From: Breviolum minutum Mf 1.05b.01 | Lineage: Eukaryota > Sar > Dinophyceae > Suessiales > Symbiodiniaceae | Length of the DNA stretch: 64,000 nucleotides | Assembly (NCBI GenBank): GCA_000507305.1 | Contig: DF239949.1 | Span: 4,776-68,775, forward strand | Direction of reading: 5' to 3' | Part shown: positions 57,019-64,000 of the stretch, piece by piece | Layout of the letters: each line of letters starts with the position of its first letter | Numbering within the stretch: position 1 is the stretch's first letter | Program-made: the position numbers and the translations under genes | Notes under the pieces: generated by a model | The model's input: the letters and a program-made list of their open reading frames with translations, nothing else | What the model was told of the DNA's origin: nothing | The model's database searches: none

Positions 57019-59057
57019 CTCTGCGGGGGATCAGCAGCTACGTACCACTGAAAGCTACCAAGGTGGAAAAAAAGGGGGTTTGCTATGGTTTACTCACCTG
57101 AAAAACCAAGATGTTCCCTGAAAAATAGTGATTGGAAGAATACTTTCCTTTTTTGAAATGGAGCCTTTTTCGGGGGACAGTTTTCAGGTGTTTCAATGTG
57201 TTTATTAATGCCACCTCAGTTTGCTGGTGGGTTTTATCGTTTGTTGCGGGGAAGCTAGCTAACCGCTAAGGTTCCTAAAGCTAATCAGGTCAGATTGGCC
57301 GAATCTTGACAAATGGGAACACCAACGAGTATCGAATTATGAGATCACAAGATACAAGTTTGTAGAGGAAGGTCTCGTGAAACAAAATCTGTCAGTTTTA
57401 GCTACAACGTGAACCAACAAGTAGAGCATTTGAGTGATCAGCATGCCTACCAAATGATTAAGAGCTACTACAGTACAACTTTGAGTATAATATGATGATA
57501 ACACTTCACGATTCAGAATCGACAACTTTCGGTGCCTCAAAGTGTTTCAAAGTATTTCGAACGAAATTCGGTCTAGAAAATCCTGGTCATTTCCAACCTG
57601 GCGAATGGGCTCCGGAGACGTGCTTGTGCAACTAGAGATGGCCAAAGTCAACTTCATGGCAGTAGCCAAAGTTATGCGATGACCTGGACAGCGCAAACGA
57701 CTGAAAAACGGTAGAAGCCCGTGGTCTTTTCAGCGATGTGGAGATGGCACATCTTTATTCACACATCTGTTTAGGGGGAAATATTTGTTTTGATAGCTTC
57801 GTGTTTTTTGAAATGTCAGCTTTGTGTTTTAGAAATGTGGCTTTTGCCAAATACTTTCCAAACTCACAAGTTATATCAAAACTCCCCAGTATTTTGGTAA
57901 CATCAAACATCAAACACAACCCTTCCGAATCCAAGTGGCCAGGACTCACCACCAGGGGTTTTCCACCACTCTTCGGTCGGTAGAGCCCTGCCACCGGGCA
58001 CAGCGGAGCCCAATCGCCCAAGGCCAAGGTGGACGCCACCTTTCGTGCCATGGCGGAATTCACCTCTTTCACCTGGCGGAAATGCGTGAAGCCCCAAATG
58101 GAAGGAGATGTGGCATTTTTTGTATACAAGGCTATGGGCCCCCCCCCGAAAGAAAAAACATGGAACCCTGAAAATGATGGTTTCTATAATAGGAATCTCC
58201 TCTTCCAGGGGTTCATTTTCAGCTTCCATGTTAGTTTTCCGGGGTGTATATGCCAGAAAAGTTAAGAATTGCATATAGCAATATAATAACGCCCCAACAA
58301 AATCATGAAAAAAAAACAGTACAGCAAGATATACCCCCAAAGAACCAGTCTTTTTTCATTGCTCAAATGTTCATCCAGTGAACCCGTTGTATTCCATTAC
58401 TAGTACCCGGAAGGATTCGGTATATACAGTAGATACATGATTAAATCATCCGCCAACCTGGAACAGCCTGAAATAGAGAAATCATCATACCACTCTCTTC
58501 TTTGAGGGATGGCTTATCAACTTAATGTCACTATCATAGGGATAGGGATGCATCTCAATCATCCTAATCTAAAGACCCTGTGGCTTGGATGGACCCCTGA
58601 CCTGTAATACATCCTTGGCTATACCAATGGCTGGCAAATCCACGGTGATACCCAGGTGTGTGGCTGCGCCACAGCCACGAGGATGAAAGGCACCATTCCT
58701 TATCAACAAGGAGGCGGCCCGATGCATGTCTTGAGGAGTGCAACTTTGAAACTCTATGTTTCCGCTCAAGAGTGTTTTGCATATGATATGATTTCCAACA
58801 AATGGTTAGGATGAAATTTGAGTAGATCATTCACAAAATAGAAGTTCCTGAATAGCAAAAAAAACATGTCAAACAAAATATACCAGGACCACCTAAAGGG
58901 TGGTCAAAGGAAGACCTTTAACAGGGGTCTCAAAGGGACACCCCTTCTTCAGAACAACTTTTGGAATGACAATATCTTAAACTATTAAGATGTTTGCCCA
59001 CATGTTGTATCAACCATGCCCATCCGCAGTGCCAAGCTCACAATGGGCCAAGGCGGC
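56872..59057 (-). CDS. ENDOV: endonuclease V (inosine-specific nuclease), 5' end missing
   Basis: Endonuclease V cuts next to inosine in RNA or deaminated bases in DNA. Exons: 59057-59020 (AALAHCELGTAD), 58698-58602 (NGAFHPRGCGAATHLG, LPAIGIAKDVLQ), 58072-57940 (LYRPKSGGKPLVVSPG), 57683-57598 (HRITLATAMKLTLAISSC, SPEPIRQ), 57018-56872 (ADLRSRRAVKAW, stop). Joined, they give the family hallmarks: catalytic D in A-D-G-N-G-x-x-H-P-R-x-x-G, A-x-H-L-G, P-x-I-G-x-A-K, V-S-P-G-H-R and P-E-P-x-R-x-A-D-L-x-S-R. All junctions keep phase, with donors GC, GT, GC, GT. The N-terminal third (first catalytic D and the Y-x-P-G-x-L-x-F-R-E region) was not found, so the gene may be truncated at the strand switch or have an unrecognised 5' exon. 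The glycine-rich tail ends inside a MITE. Confidence 0.85.
57098..57192. repeat. MITE-like repeat, family E copy
   Basis: ACCTGAAAAACCAAGATGTT, CCCTGAAAAATAGTGATTGG, and GGACAGTTTTCAGGTGT at the right. It lies in an endonuclease V intron. Confidence 0.6.
57598..57683 (-). CDS. ENDOV: endonuclease V exon
   Basis: GTCCAG acceptor; HRITLATAMKLTLAISSC then TSTSPEPIRQ; GT donor. It joins the V-S-P-G exon to complete V-S-P-G-H-R-I. Confidence 0.85.
57940..58072 (-). CDS. ENDOV: endonuclease V exon
   Basis: CGCCAG acceptor; VKEVNSAMARKVASTLALGD, APLCPVAGLYRPKSGGKPLV, VSP and a GC donor (CCTG|GCCACTTGG). A GTGAGT inside PLVVSP looks like a better donor but would destroy the conserved motif. Confidence 0.8.
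58155..58251. repeat. MITE-like repeat, family C copy
   Basis: ATGGAACCCTGAAAATGATG at the left; TTCCATGTTAGTTTTCCGGG and GTGTAT at the right. It lies in an endonuclease V intron. Confidence 0.65.
58602..58698 (-). CDS. ENDOV: endonuclease V exon
   Basis: GATAAG acceptor; NGAFHPRGCGAATHLGITVD then LPAIGIAKDVLQ; GTCAGG donor. This is the most conserved block of the family. Confidence 0.9.
59020..59057 (-). CDS. ENDOV: endonuclease V 38-base micro-exon
   Basis: CCCCAG acceptor; AALAHCELGTAD plus GG; GC donor (GATGG|GCATGG). It supplies the catalytic aspartate of the D-G-N-G motif and joins in phase. Confidence 0.65.
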
Positions 59058-59291
59058 CTGGGGGTAAGAGTGAGTGCAGGCATGATAGCAGTGGCTGGCA
59101 TGTCAAGATGCTAATCATATCGAATCACAAGTTCTGAAACAAAAAAACACGTTCCAAACAAATAATTTTTCAAATAATTGTTTTTGATTTTGACTTGTGG
59201 GAAGCCATGCCGAAGCGAACTAACCTCACAGCTGAGAATACGTCACTTGTCGGGATATTAATGTGGTCTCGGTATCAAGTTTCACTTCAGG
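59058..59291. promoter_or_regulatory. strand-switch region between divergent genes
   Basis: To the left all exons are on the minus strand, to the right all on the plus strand. The 230 bases between the outermost exons would hold divergent promoters if both genes start here. No TATA or TTTT box stands out clearly. The assignment is by position only. Confidence 0.35.
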
Positions 59292-59470
59292 TTTTGGGTT
59301 GCCTCCCCCAGCCAGCTACTTAGGGCATTGCTTGGGGCAATGCTGAAACGACTTCCTGATGGGGTGTCTACTGATGGTGATCTTGTTCCAGGAGGTGATA
59401 TAAGGATTAAAGGGAATGCTTGGCTTCGGAGCAGCTTCAGGGCATCAGGGTTAACAAAGGTGCCTAGAGA
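59292..59470 (+). CDS. first recognised plus-strand exon
   Basis: TTCAG acceptor, then FWVASPSQLLRALLGAMLKR, LPDGVSTDGDLVPGGDIRIK and NAWLRSSFRASG. Codon use favours the plus strand. It is probably part of the MBD-like gene, but the link was not proven. Confidence 0.5.
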
Positions 59471-62400
59471 ATCCCAACTTCGTTTCGCAGTACGAAAAAT
59501 AATGAAAAAAAACAACATCGGACACTCATCGGTTGGATTAAGCAACATTTTGTGACATGAAATTGATGTCTCATTTGATAATCCTTGGTTTGAATTTGTT
59601 TTCCAGTATTTGTATCTCAAAGGTGATTCCATCTGAGACTTTATGTTCATATGAGGAAAGGCGTTGAATGATGAAGCCAGAGAAGAATGGGTGAGGACGC
59701 AGGCAATGCTTTAATTCTTCATATCAACATTGGTTGTATGATTCCTGGACCAACGCATAACTAATGATTGTTCTATCATATTTCCTATGCTGATGTGGAG
59801 GCATGGAAATGCCATGATGTCCTGATCAAGCACACAAAATCCAAGCGGAAGGGCACTGAGTTCAAATCACCCATTGATAAGAAACTTTCCCAGGGGTGGC
59901 TTGGCCAAGTCTAGGTTCCTTTGGTCAAAAAATCACGGGGTTATATATTTTCCTCTTCATTTCTGATGGGGCCCAGGTCTTCGATGGACAAATTAGAGAC
60001 TCAACCAATTGAAATGGATGAAGTTCCGCATCTTGGTGATGCTGACATGCAACTGAGCAGCAAAAACCACTTTTTTTTAACAAATTGCAGTCAGCTTGGA
60101 AATTGTCAAGTGAGTTTTTTTCTAAGCATCCATTCCCAACCCAATAATTTCAAGGATGGCATCTGGATCGAACGCACAACCTGATGCACAAATACCACCA
60201 TCTTTACCGGATGATGTTGAACAAGAAGAGTCTTCTTCGGCCACTGATGACGAAGATGTGGAGGAAATAATGTTTGCACAAAAAAAATATCTTGGTATCT
60301 CATTGATAGTCTACACCTGTGCTGTTCTTTTCCCCCCTCCACGTGTTCTTCACTTACTTGACAGGAAGAAGACAAAGAAGAAGGACAAGTGGTTAAAGCA
60401 AAAGAAGAAGTGAAGGAAACAGAAGTGAAGAACGAAGAAGTGAAGACCGAAGCAGAAGGCAAGGAGGAATCTAAGGACACGGGATTGTGGCTGATGGGAA
60501 CAATCAACTTTGTGGGATTGGAGATGTGTAGCTAACCATTTAGTGGAAGACTGAGGTTTCCCAGGAAACAATGTGTTGACGACATGACTGTTTGACAACC
60601 AACAAAACAAAGACGACCAAACGCAACTCGCACAGGATGAATCTTCAGAGGATGCAGCAGATTCAGAGGATACAGGAACTACAGAACAGGAGGCTGAAGG
60701 TGAAGAAGGAATGCAGTGCGCAAGTGAGGCAGAAGCAGAAGAAGTAGTTCCGCAGGCACTTCCAGCAGCACGACCTCCTGACAAATCTGAAGATGAGGAT
60801 GACACTGACAGTGACTCAAGCAGTAGTGACAGCACAGCAGATCATGATCAAGATGGTGATGTTGCAACTGAAGCAAAGACTGAAGAGAAAGGATTCAGCG
60901 AGGAGAAGAAGGATGATCCCAGAAAGGAAGATGAATATGAGGAAGAGAAAGGATGCAGCAAAGAGAAGAAGGATGATCCCAGAAAGGAAGATGAATACGA
61001 GGAAGAGAAAGGATCCAGCGAAGAGAAGAAGGATGATCCCAGAAAGGAAGATGGATATGAGGAAGAGAAATGCAGCGAAGAGAAGAAGGATGAACCCAGA
61101 AAGGAAGATGAACATGTCCAGACGGAAATCAGCGATTTGCAGGAAACTCAGGAAACTTCCGAGAGTGACAGTGATTCTAATGAAAATGAGCTGCCAGAGG
61201 AAGAGAAGGATGAAGCTGCTGAGACCCCAAAAGAGTTGGCAAAGCAAGAAGTACCAATAGCACCGAGTGCTGAGAGAATAGAAGAAAAGAAGGACGATTC
61301 CAGTAGTGAAGAAGACGAGGATGAGAATGAGGAGGAGCAGAAAGTGAATGAACAGCTGGGACTTGTTTGGGTTTCTGAAGGTGAGAAGGTGAAGACAGAG
61401 CACCAGGAGGAAGAGAATAAAGAAGGTAATGGAGAAAGTGATGATTCTGGTGATTCAGATGACAGCACTATGGAGACCCCAACATCAAGTGACAGCGACA
61501 CCACCACTGACAGCAGTGACTTCACTGAAATGAGCTCTGACGAGTGGGATGCGAACCAAATGAGATTGAAAAAACTATGTGAGGAGAGGGAAGCGAAGGA
61601 ACGTATGGAGAAGGAACGTATGGAGAGGGAACGTATGGAGAGGGAACGTATGGAGAAGATGAAGCAGGAAGAACAAAAGAAGCTACAAGAAATCCAGGAG
61701 AAGAAGGACCAGAAAGCCAAACGACGCAGAAAGGAGAAAGAAGAGGAGAAGAACCAAAGTGAATTGGAACAAGCTGCCTCGGAGGCGGGTTCATTTGCTG
61801 AGCTTGAAAGTGTTGGCCTAGAAGGTTTCTGGCATTTCTGTCGGAATGAAAATCCTGACCAAACAACTGAAGAGGCATTGAAACCACAGACAAAAATTGG
61901 GGAAAACCCTCAAACCAAGAATCCATACCGAGAGAGTTACATCTTTCTAGCGGAGCTTTTGCGCAAGGCTTCAGTGAAGGAAGGCAAAAAGAAAAGGAAA
62001 AGAAAACAAAAGACAGATAAGCAAACGAAGGAGGAAGTAGAGGAAAAGAAAGACGGAAAGGATGACATTGAAGTTGCCTTGGATGCCGCGGTTGAAAAAC
62101 CACAGCCCCCAAGCAAGCGTTTCCGAAAAAAGAGTCCAAGTGGTCCCTCAGCTATGTTTTAATTGATCCTGCTTATATGTTCTCGTGTTTTTTCAACATC
62201 AGTCTTTGAGACAATTATCAATTCGATTCCCATTTGATCTTTATCCACGACAGCCCGATCTGATTCATACATCCCAGGTTTGGAGGGCGAGCCTTCTTCA
62301 AGTCTTCCTGATGCCTCGTCGAAGCCATCAAAACCGGATGAACCAGAATTGGAGGCTGGAAATTGGAATGTTCTTTTTGTGTGGTAACGTGATGGGTAAA

Positions 62401-63207
62401 GTACTTTGAAAACACATCACTATCGGTATCATGCTGGGGAATCAGTGGCACCCCTACTCCCACAAAATGTCGCCAGGAAAAGCCGAAGTCGCAAACACTT
62501 GTCCATAGGGAACAGTTCAAGGACCTAGCTGCAAACAGTTTCAAAGTTACAATATCACGTGTCCAACAGTTGGCATTGGAAAAGGCAGGTTCAAAGCTTG
62601 CAACCCCAGCTGAACAGTTAGCTTTGCTAAACCAGCGTAGACAAGAAAAGAAGACCAAAGGAGGGACAGTGAATCATGGCTTCACCATATGTTGACACGT
62701 TTATATTTGGTGATATTTGATGTGTGTTTAAATATATATATATATAGTGTGCCTTGCGACATGGGACTAGCTAAGGACATTTGACCTCATTAAAAAGATC
62801 TCCATGCAGGACGGATGGAGTGTGGAGGTCAGGCGCAGAACGTCTGGCAAGGCTGCTGGGCAACAATACAAGGTCTGGTGTAATCCTGCTGGTGGGCAAC
62901 TTTGGACCAAGTGCTCTGGATCAATTTATAACATGCTGAACTTATTTTGGCTATTACGCGATGTGTTCATTCTTTTTCACTAGTCACTCAGAACATGTTG
63001 GAAACACTTAGGGGTGCTGCAGAGAAAGCTGGCTTCAAGGAATGGGAAAAGCTACAAAAAGCCCTGGCAACCCTGCCACCACCATCACAGCAAAAGCCTG
63101 CTGATGGTGATTCAACCCAAAAGGACCCTAAACAGCCTCCTGATGGGGATGCCACCAAAAGTGACCCCAAACCAAAGTCTGGACCCAAAAAGCGGAAGGG
63201 AAAGTAG
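59292..63207 (+). CDS. acidic coiled-coil nuclear protein with C-terminal MBD-like domain
   Basis: Likely a chromatin protein. Exons: 59292-59470 (uncertain), about 59798-59880 (AWKCHDVLIKHTKSKRKG), about 59972-60075 (SSMDKLETQPIEMDEVPH), 60156 to about 60270 (SLPDDVEQEESSSATDDEDV), about 60365-60482, 60636-62142 (502 codons), 62278-62369, 62509-62668, 62810-62918, 62984-63207 (stop TAG). The large exon is glutamate/lysine-rich, with a four-copy 20-residue repeat and a long R/K/E coiled coil. The exon at 62810 reads DGWSVEVRRRTSGKAAGQ and YKVWCNPAGGQLW, matching the MBD/TAM fold (G-W..R..G..A-G..Y..P-x-G). The tail is basic (PKSGPKKRKGK), a likely nuclear signal. The last five exons fit in phase if one or two GA donors are allowed. 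The true start is unresolved. An alternative is two genes. Confidence 0.65.
60636..62142 (+). CDS. large acidic/coiled-coil exon
   Basis: CACAG acceptor; DESSEDAADSEDTGTTEQEA; then Ser/Asp/Glu-rich sequence, the EEKKDDPRKEDEYEEEKG repeats, the ERMERERMERERMEK coiled coil, a conserved-looking FWHFCRNENPDQ segment and basic KRKRKQK clusters. Donor AGTG|GTCCC joins in phase to 62278. The opposite-strand frames here are shadows. Confidence 0.85.
60894..61112. repeat. 60-base tandem repeat, four copies
   Basis: The unit encodes E-E-K-K-D-D-P-R-K-E-D-E-Y-E-E-E-K-G-x-S. Copies 1-3 are nearly identical; the junction before copy 4 lacks one codon. Recent expansion by unequal exchange or slippage is likely. 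Confidence 0.9.
62278..62369 (+). CDS. acidic exon of the MBD-like gene
   Basis: ATCCCAG acceptor, LEGEPSSSLPDASSKPSKPD then EPELEAGNW. Phase fits the previous exon through a split glycine codon. The next junction works best with a GA donor at TG|GAATG. Confidence 0.7.
62509..62668 (+). CDS. helical exon of the MBD-like gene
   Basis: CCATAG acceptor, EQFKDLAANSFKVTISRVQQ, LALEKAGSKLATPAEQLALL and NQRRQEKKTKGGT, donor ACA|GTGAA. Confidence 0.7.
62810..62918 (+). CDS. MBD-like domain exon
   Basis: ATGCAG acceptor, DGWSVEVRRRTSGKAAGQ, YKVWCNPAGGQLWTKCS. The tryptophan after G, the basic strand, the G-K-A-A-G turn and the aromatic Y-K-V..P-A-G-G strand match methyl-CpG-binding domains. Donor is GA (TCTG|GATCAA), giving a valine that continues the helix T-Q-N-M-L-E-T-L. 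Confidence 0.75.
62984..63207 (+). CDS. last exon of the MBD-like gene
   Basis: CACTAG acceptor, TQNMLETLRGAAEKAGFKEW then EKLQKALATLPPPSQQKPAD, proline/aspartate/lysine-rich tail and TAG stop. The C-terminal PKKRKGK resembles a nuclear localisation signal. Confidence 0.75.
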
Positions 63208-63742
63208 TTGGCACTTTGACCCCGGGGTATATATTTTTGATTGGCTTGGGGCTGGTGTTTTGAATGGCGCAGCAAACAAGACGGTCATATCTTAAGCTGT
63301 TTTCGTACGTTCTGGGATTAGAAGATATGACCCCCAACTTTGTGTTCAAAAAAACACGCTGGATTTGTGGTTCACTTCATGGTGATACAGCCCCAGTCAT
63401 GTTTGATGTTTTTATGCATCAAGAGCTGACGACACAATTCGGTGTCCGACACGCCTCCACTCAGGCCAAAAAAATGTAACACCACTGCTGTTGCGCACAC
63501 CTGCACAAATGTTGCTTTTCCATGGAGTGGCAACTTGGGTGGGCTGGGGTTGCATACAAACGAGATGTATCGGATCACAAACATTGTGGGGGCCGTTGAT
63601 GGGCAGCCGGTAGCTAAAGAAAAACAACAAAAAGACTAATGGATGTTCCATGAATATTCTCCGATCCCCAATTATAGATGATCATGATTTTTCTGATCTG
63701 ACAAAATGGTATTTCAATTTGAACTGCAATCGGAACAGCGCC
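63208..63742. other. intergenic stretch
   Basis: Lies between the stop of the MBD-like gene and the start of the next plus-strand gene. Open frames occur but none is convincing. Confidence 0.4.
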
Positions 63743-64000
63743 ATGGACCCTCGCAAGTTGCTGCCGATTCTTGCTCTGTTAGTGACGATTGCATTGCCTA
63801 CTGAAGACCTTGCCAATGACTTTGTACCTTCCTGGCACTTACTAAAGCACAATGTATTTTTTTACTGGTGTACAATTCATGTTGTCCATTCATTGCCCAG
63901 GTAGAAGTGTGCTCTGGAGTTGGCAATCTGAGCAAAGAATTATGGGCTGCTGGGTATGCTGGAAAGGCTTTTGACGCACCTTGCTTGCATTCTTATGCCA
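63743..64000 (+). CDS. start of a gene with hydrophobic N-terminus and methyltransferase-like motif
   Basis: Exon 1, 63743-63823, begins MDPRKLLPILALLVTIALP, a likely signal peptide or membrane anchor. Donor TTT|GTACC. Exon 2 starts at 63901 after CCCAG with VEVCSGVGNLSKELWAAGYA then GKAFDAPC and runs off the window. Phase is 0 at the junction. V-C-S-G-x-G-N-L followed about 14 residues later by an acidic residue after a strand resembles SAM-binding motif I of Rossmann-type methyltransferases. Without the rest of the protein the activity is not certain. I recall similar openings in dinoflagellate hypothetical proteins, but did not check. Confidence 0.6.

Noticed and set aside
58699..58745. 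LLVDKEW reading just upstream of the endonuclease V exon, suggesting a one-base frameshift in the V-D-G motif
   Set aside because: The segment is a pyrimidine-rich 3' splice site ending AAG, and the true D-G comes from the exon at 59020-59057, which joins in phase.
60816..62139. Long minus-strand open frames (190-205 residues) opposite the acidic exon
   Set aside because: They are shadows of Glu/Lys/Ser-rich plus-strand codons; their Phe/Leu/Ser low-complexity composition is the expected complement.
1..64000. tRNA, rRNA or CRISPR structures
   Set aside because: No cloverleaf with conserved TTCGA-type arm, no rRNA segment and no regularly spaced identical repeats were seen; the repeated elements are inverted-repeat units.

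Overview
The window looks like nuclear DNA of a dinoflagellate, most like Symbiodiniaceae. The evidence is indirect but consistent. Genes are broken into many small exons (30-130 bases) separated by long AT-rich introns. Exons almost always start right after AG, usually AG|G, and reading frames only join well if 5' splice sites GC and GA are allowed beside GT. Pentatricopeptide (PPR) coding is abundant, short inverted-repeat elements (MITE-like) are scattered throughout, and one repeat has the 'FPKIGVPPNGW' translation that I recall from Symbiodinium repeats. No bacterial operon, tRNA, rRNA or CRISPR array was seen.

Layout. From about 3.7 kb to 59.06 kb every supported exon lies on the minus strand; from about 59.29 kb to the end every supported exon is on the plus strand. 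There is therefore one head-to-head strand switch near 59.1-59.3 kb. Reading the minus strand from its start: (1) endonuclease V, 59.06-56.87 kb; (2) unrecognised exons 56-53.9 kb; (3) an acidic protein with five copies of a T-[FY]-D-S-[FY]-E-like motif, starting at 52911; (4) unrecognised exons 51.4-42 kb, including a possible retroposed segment at 46.0-46.6 kb; (5) a long PPR array, 41.8-28.5 kb; (6) a SAM-dependent methyltransferase with DPFCGSGT and TSPPY motifs, 27.5-21.72 kb; (7) many unrecognised exons from 21.4 to 3.7 kb. On the plus strand: (8) a very acidic coiled-coil protein ending in a methyl-CpG-binding-like (MBD) domain, up to 63207; (9) the start of a gene with a hydrophobic N-terminus followed by a methyltransferase-like motif I, running off the right edge.

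How the parts may work together. The PPR array runs straight into the methyltransferase on the same strand with no recognised stop or start between, so a PPR-guided RNA methyltransferase (one fused gene) or two tandem genes are both possible. Endonuclease V (inosine-specific cleavage) and the MBD-like protein share the divergent switch region. The predicted C-termini of the methyltransferase and of endonuclease V both end in stop codons lying inside MITE terminal repeats.

Limits. Exon boundaries with exact coordinates were fixed by splice dinucleotides, reading-frame phase and family motifs. Those described as approximate rest on open frame and codon pattern only. Many small exons must have been missed.
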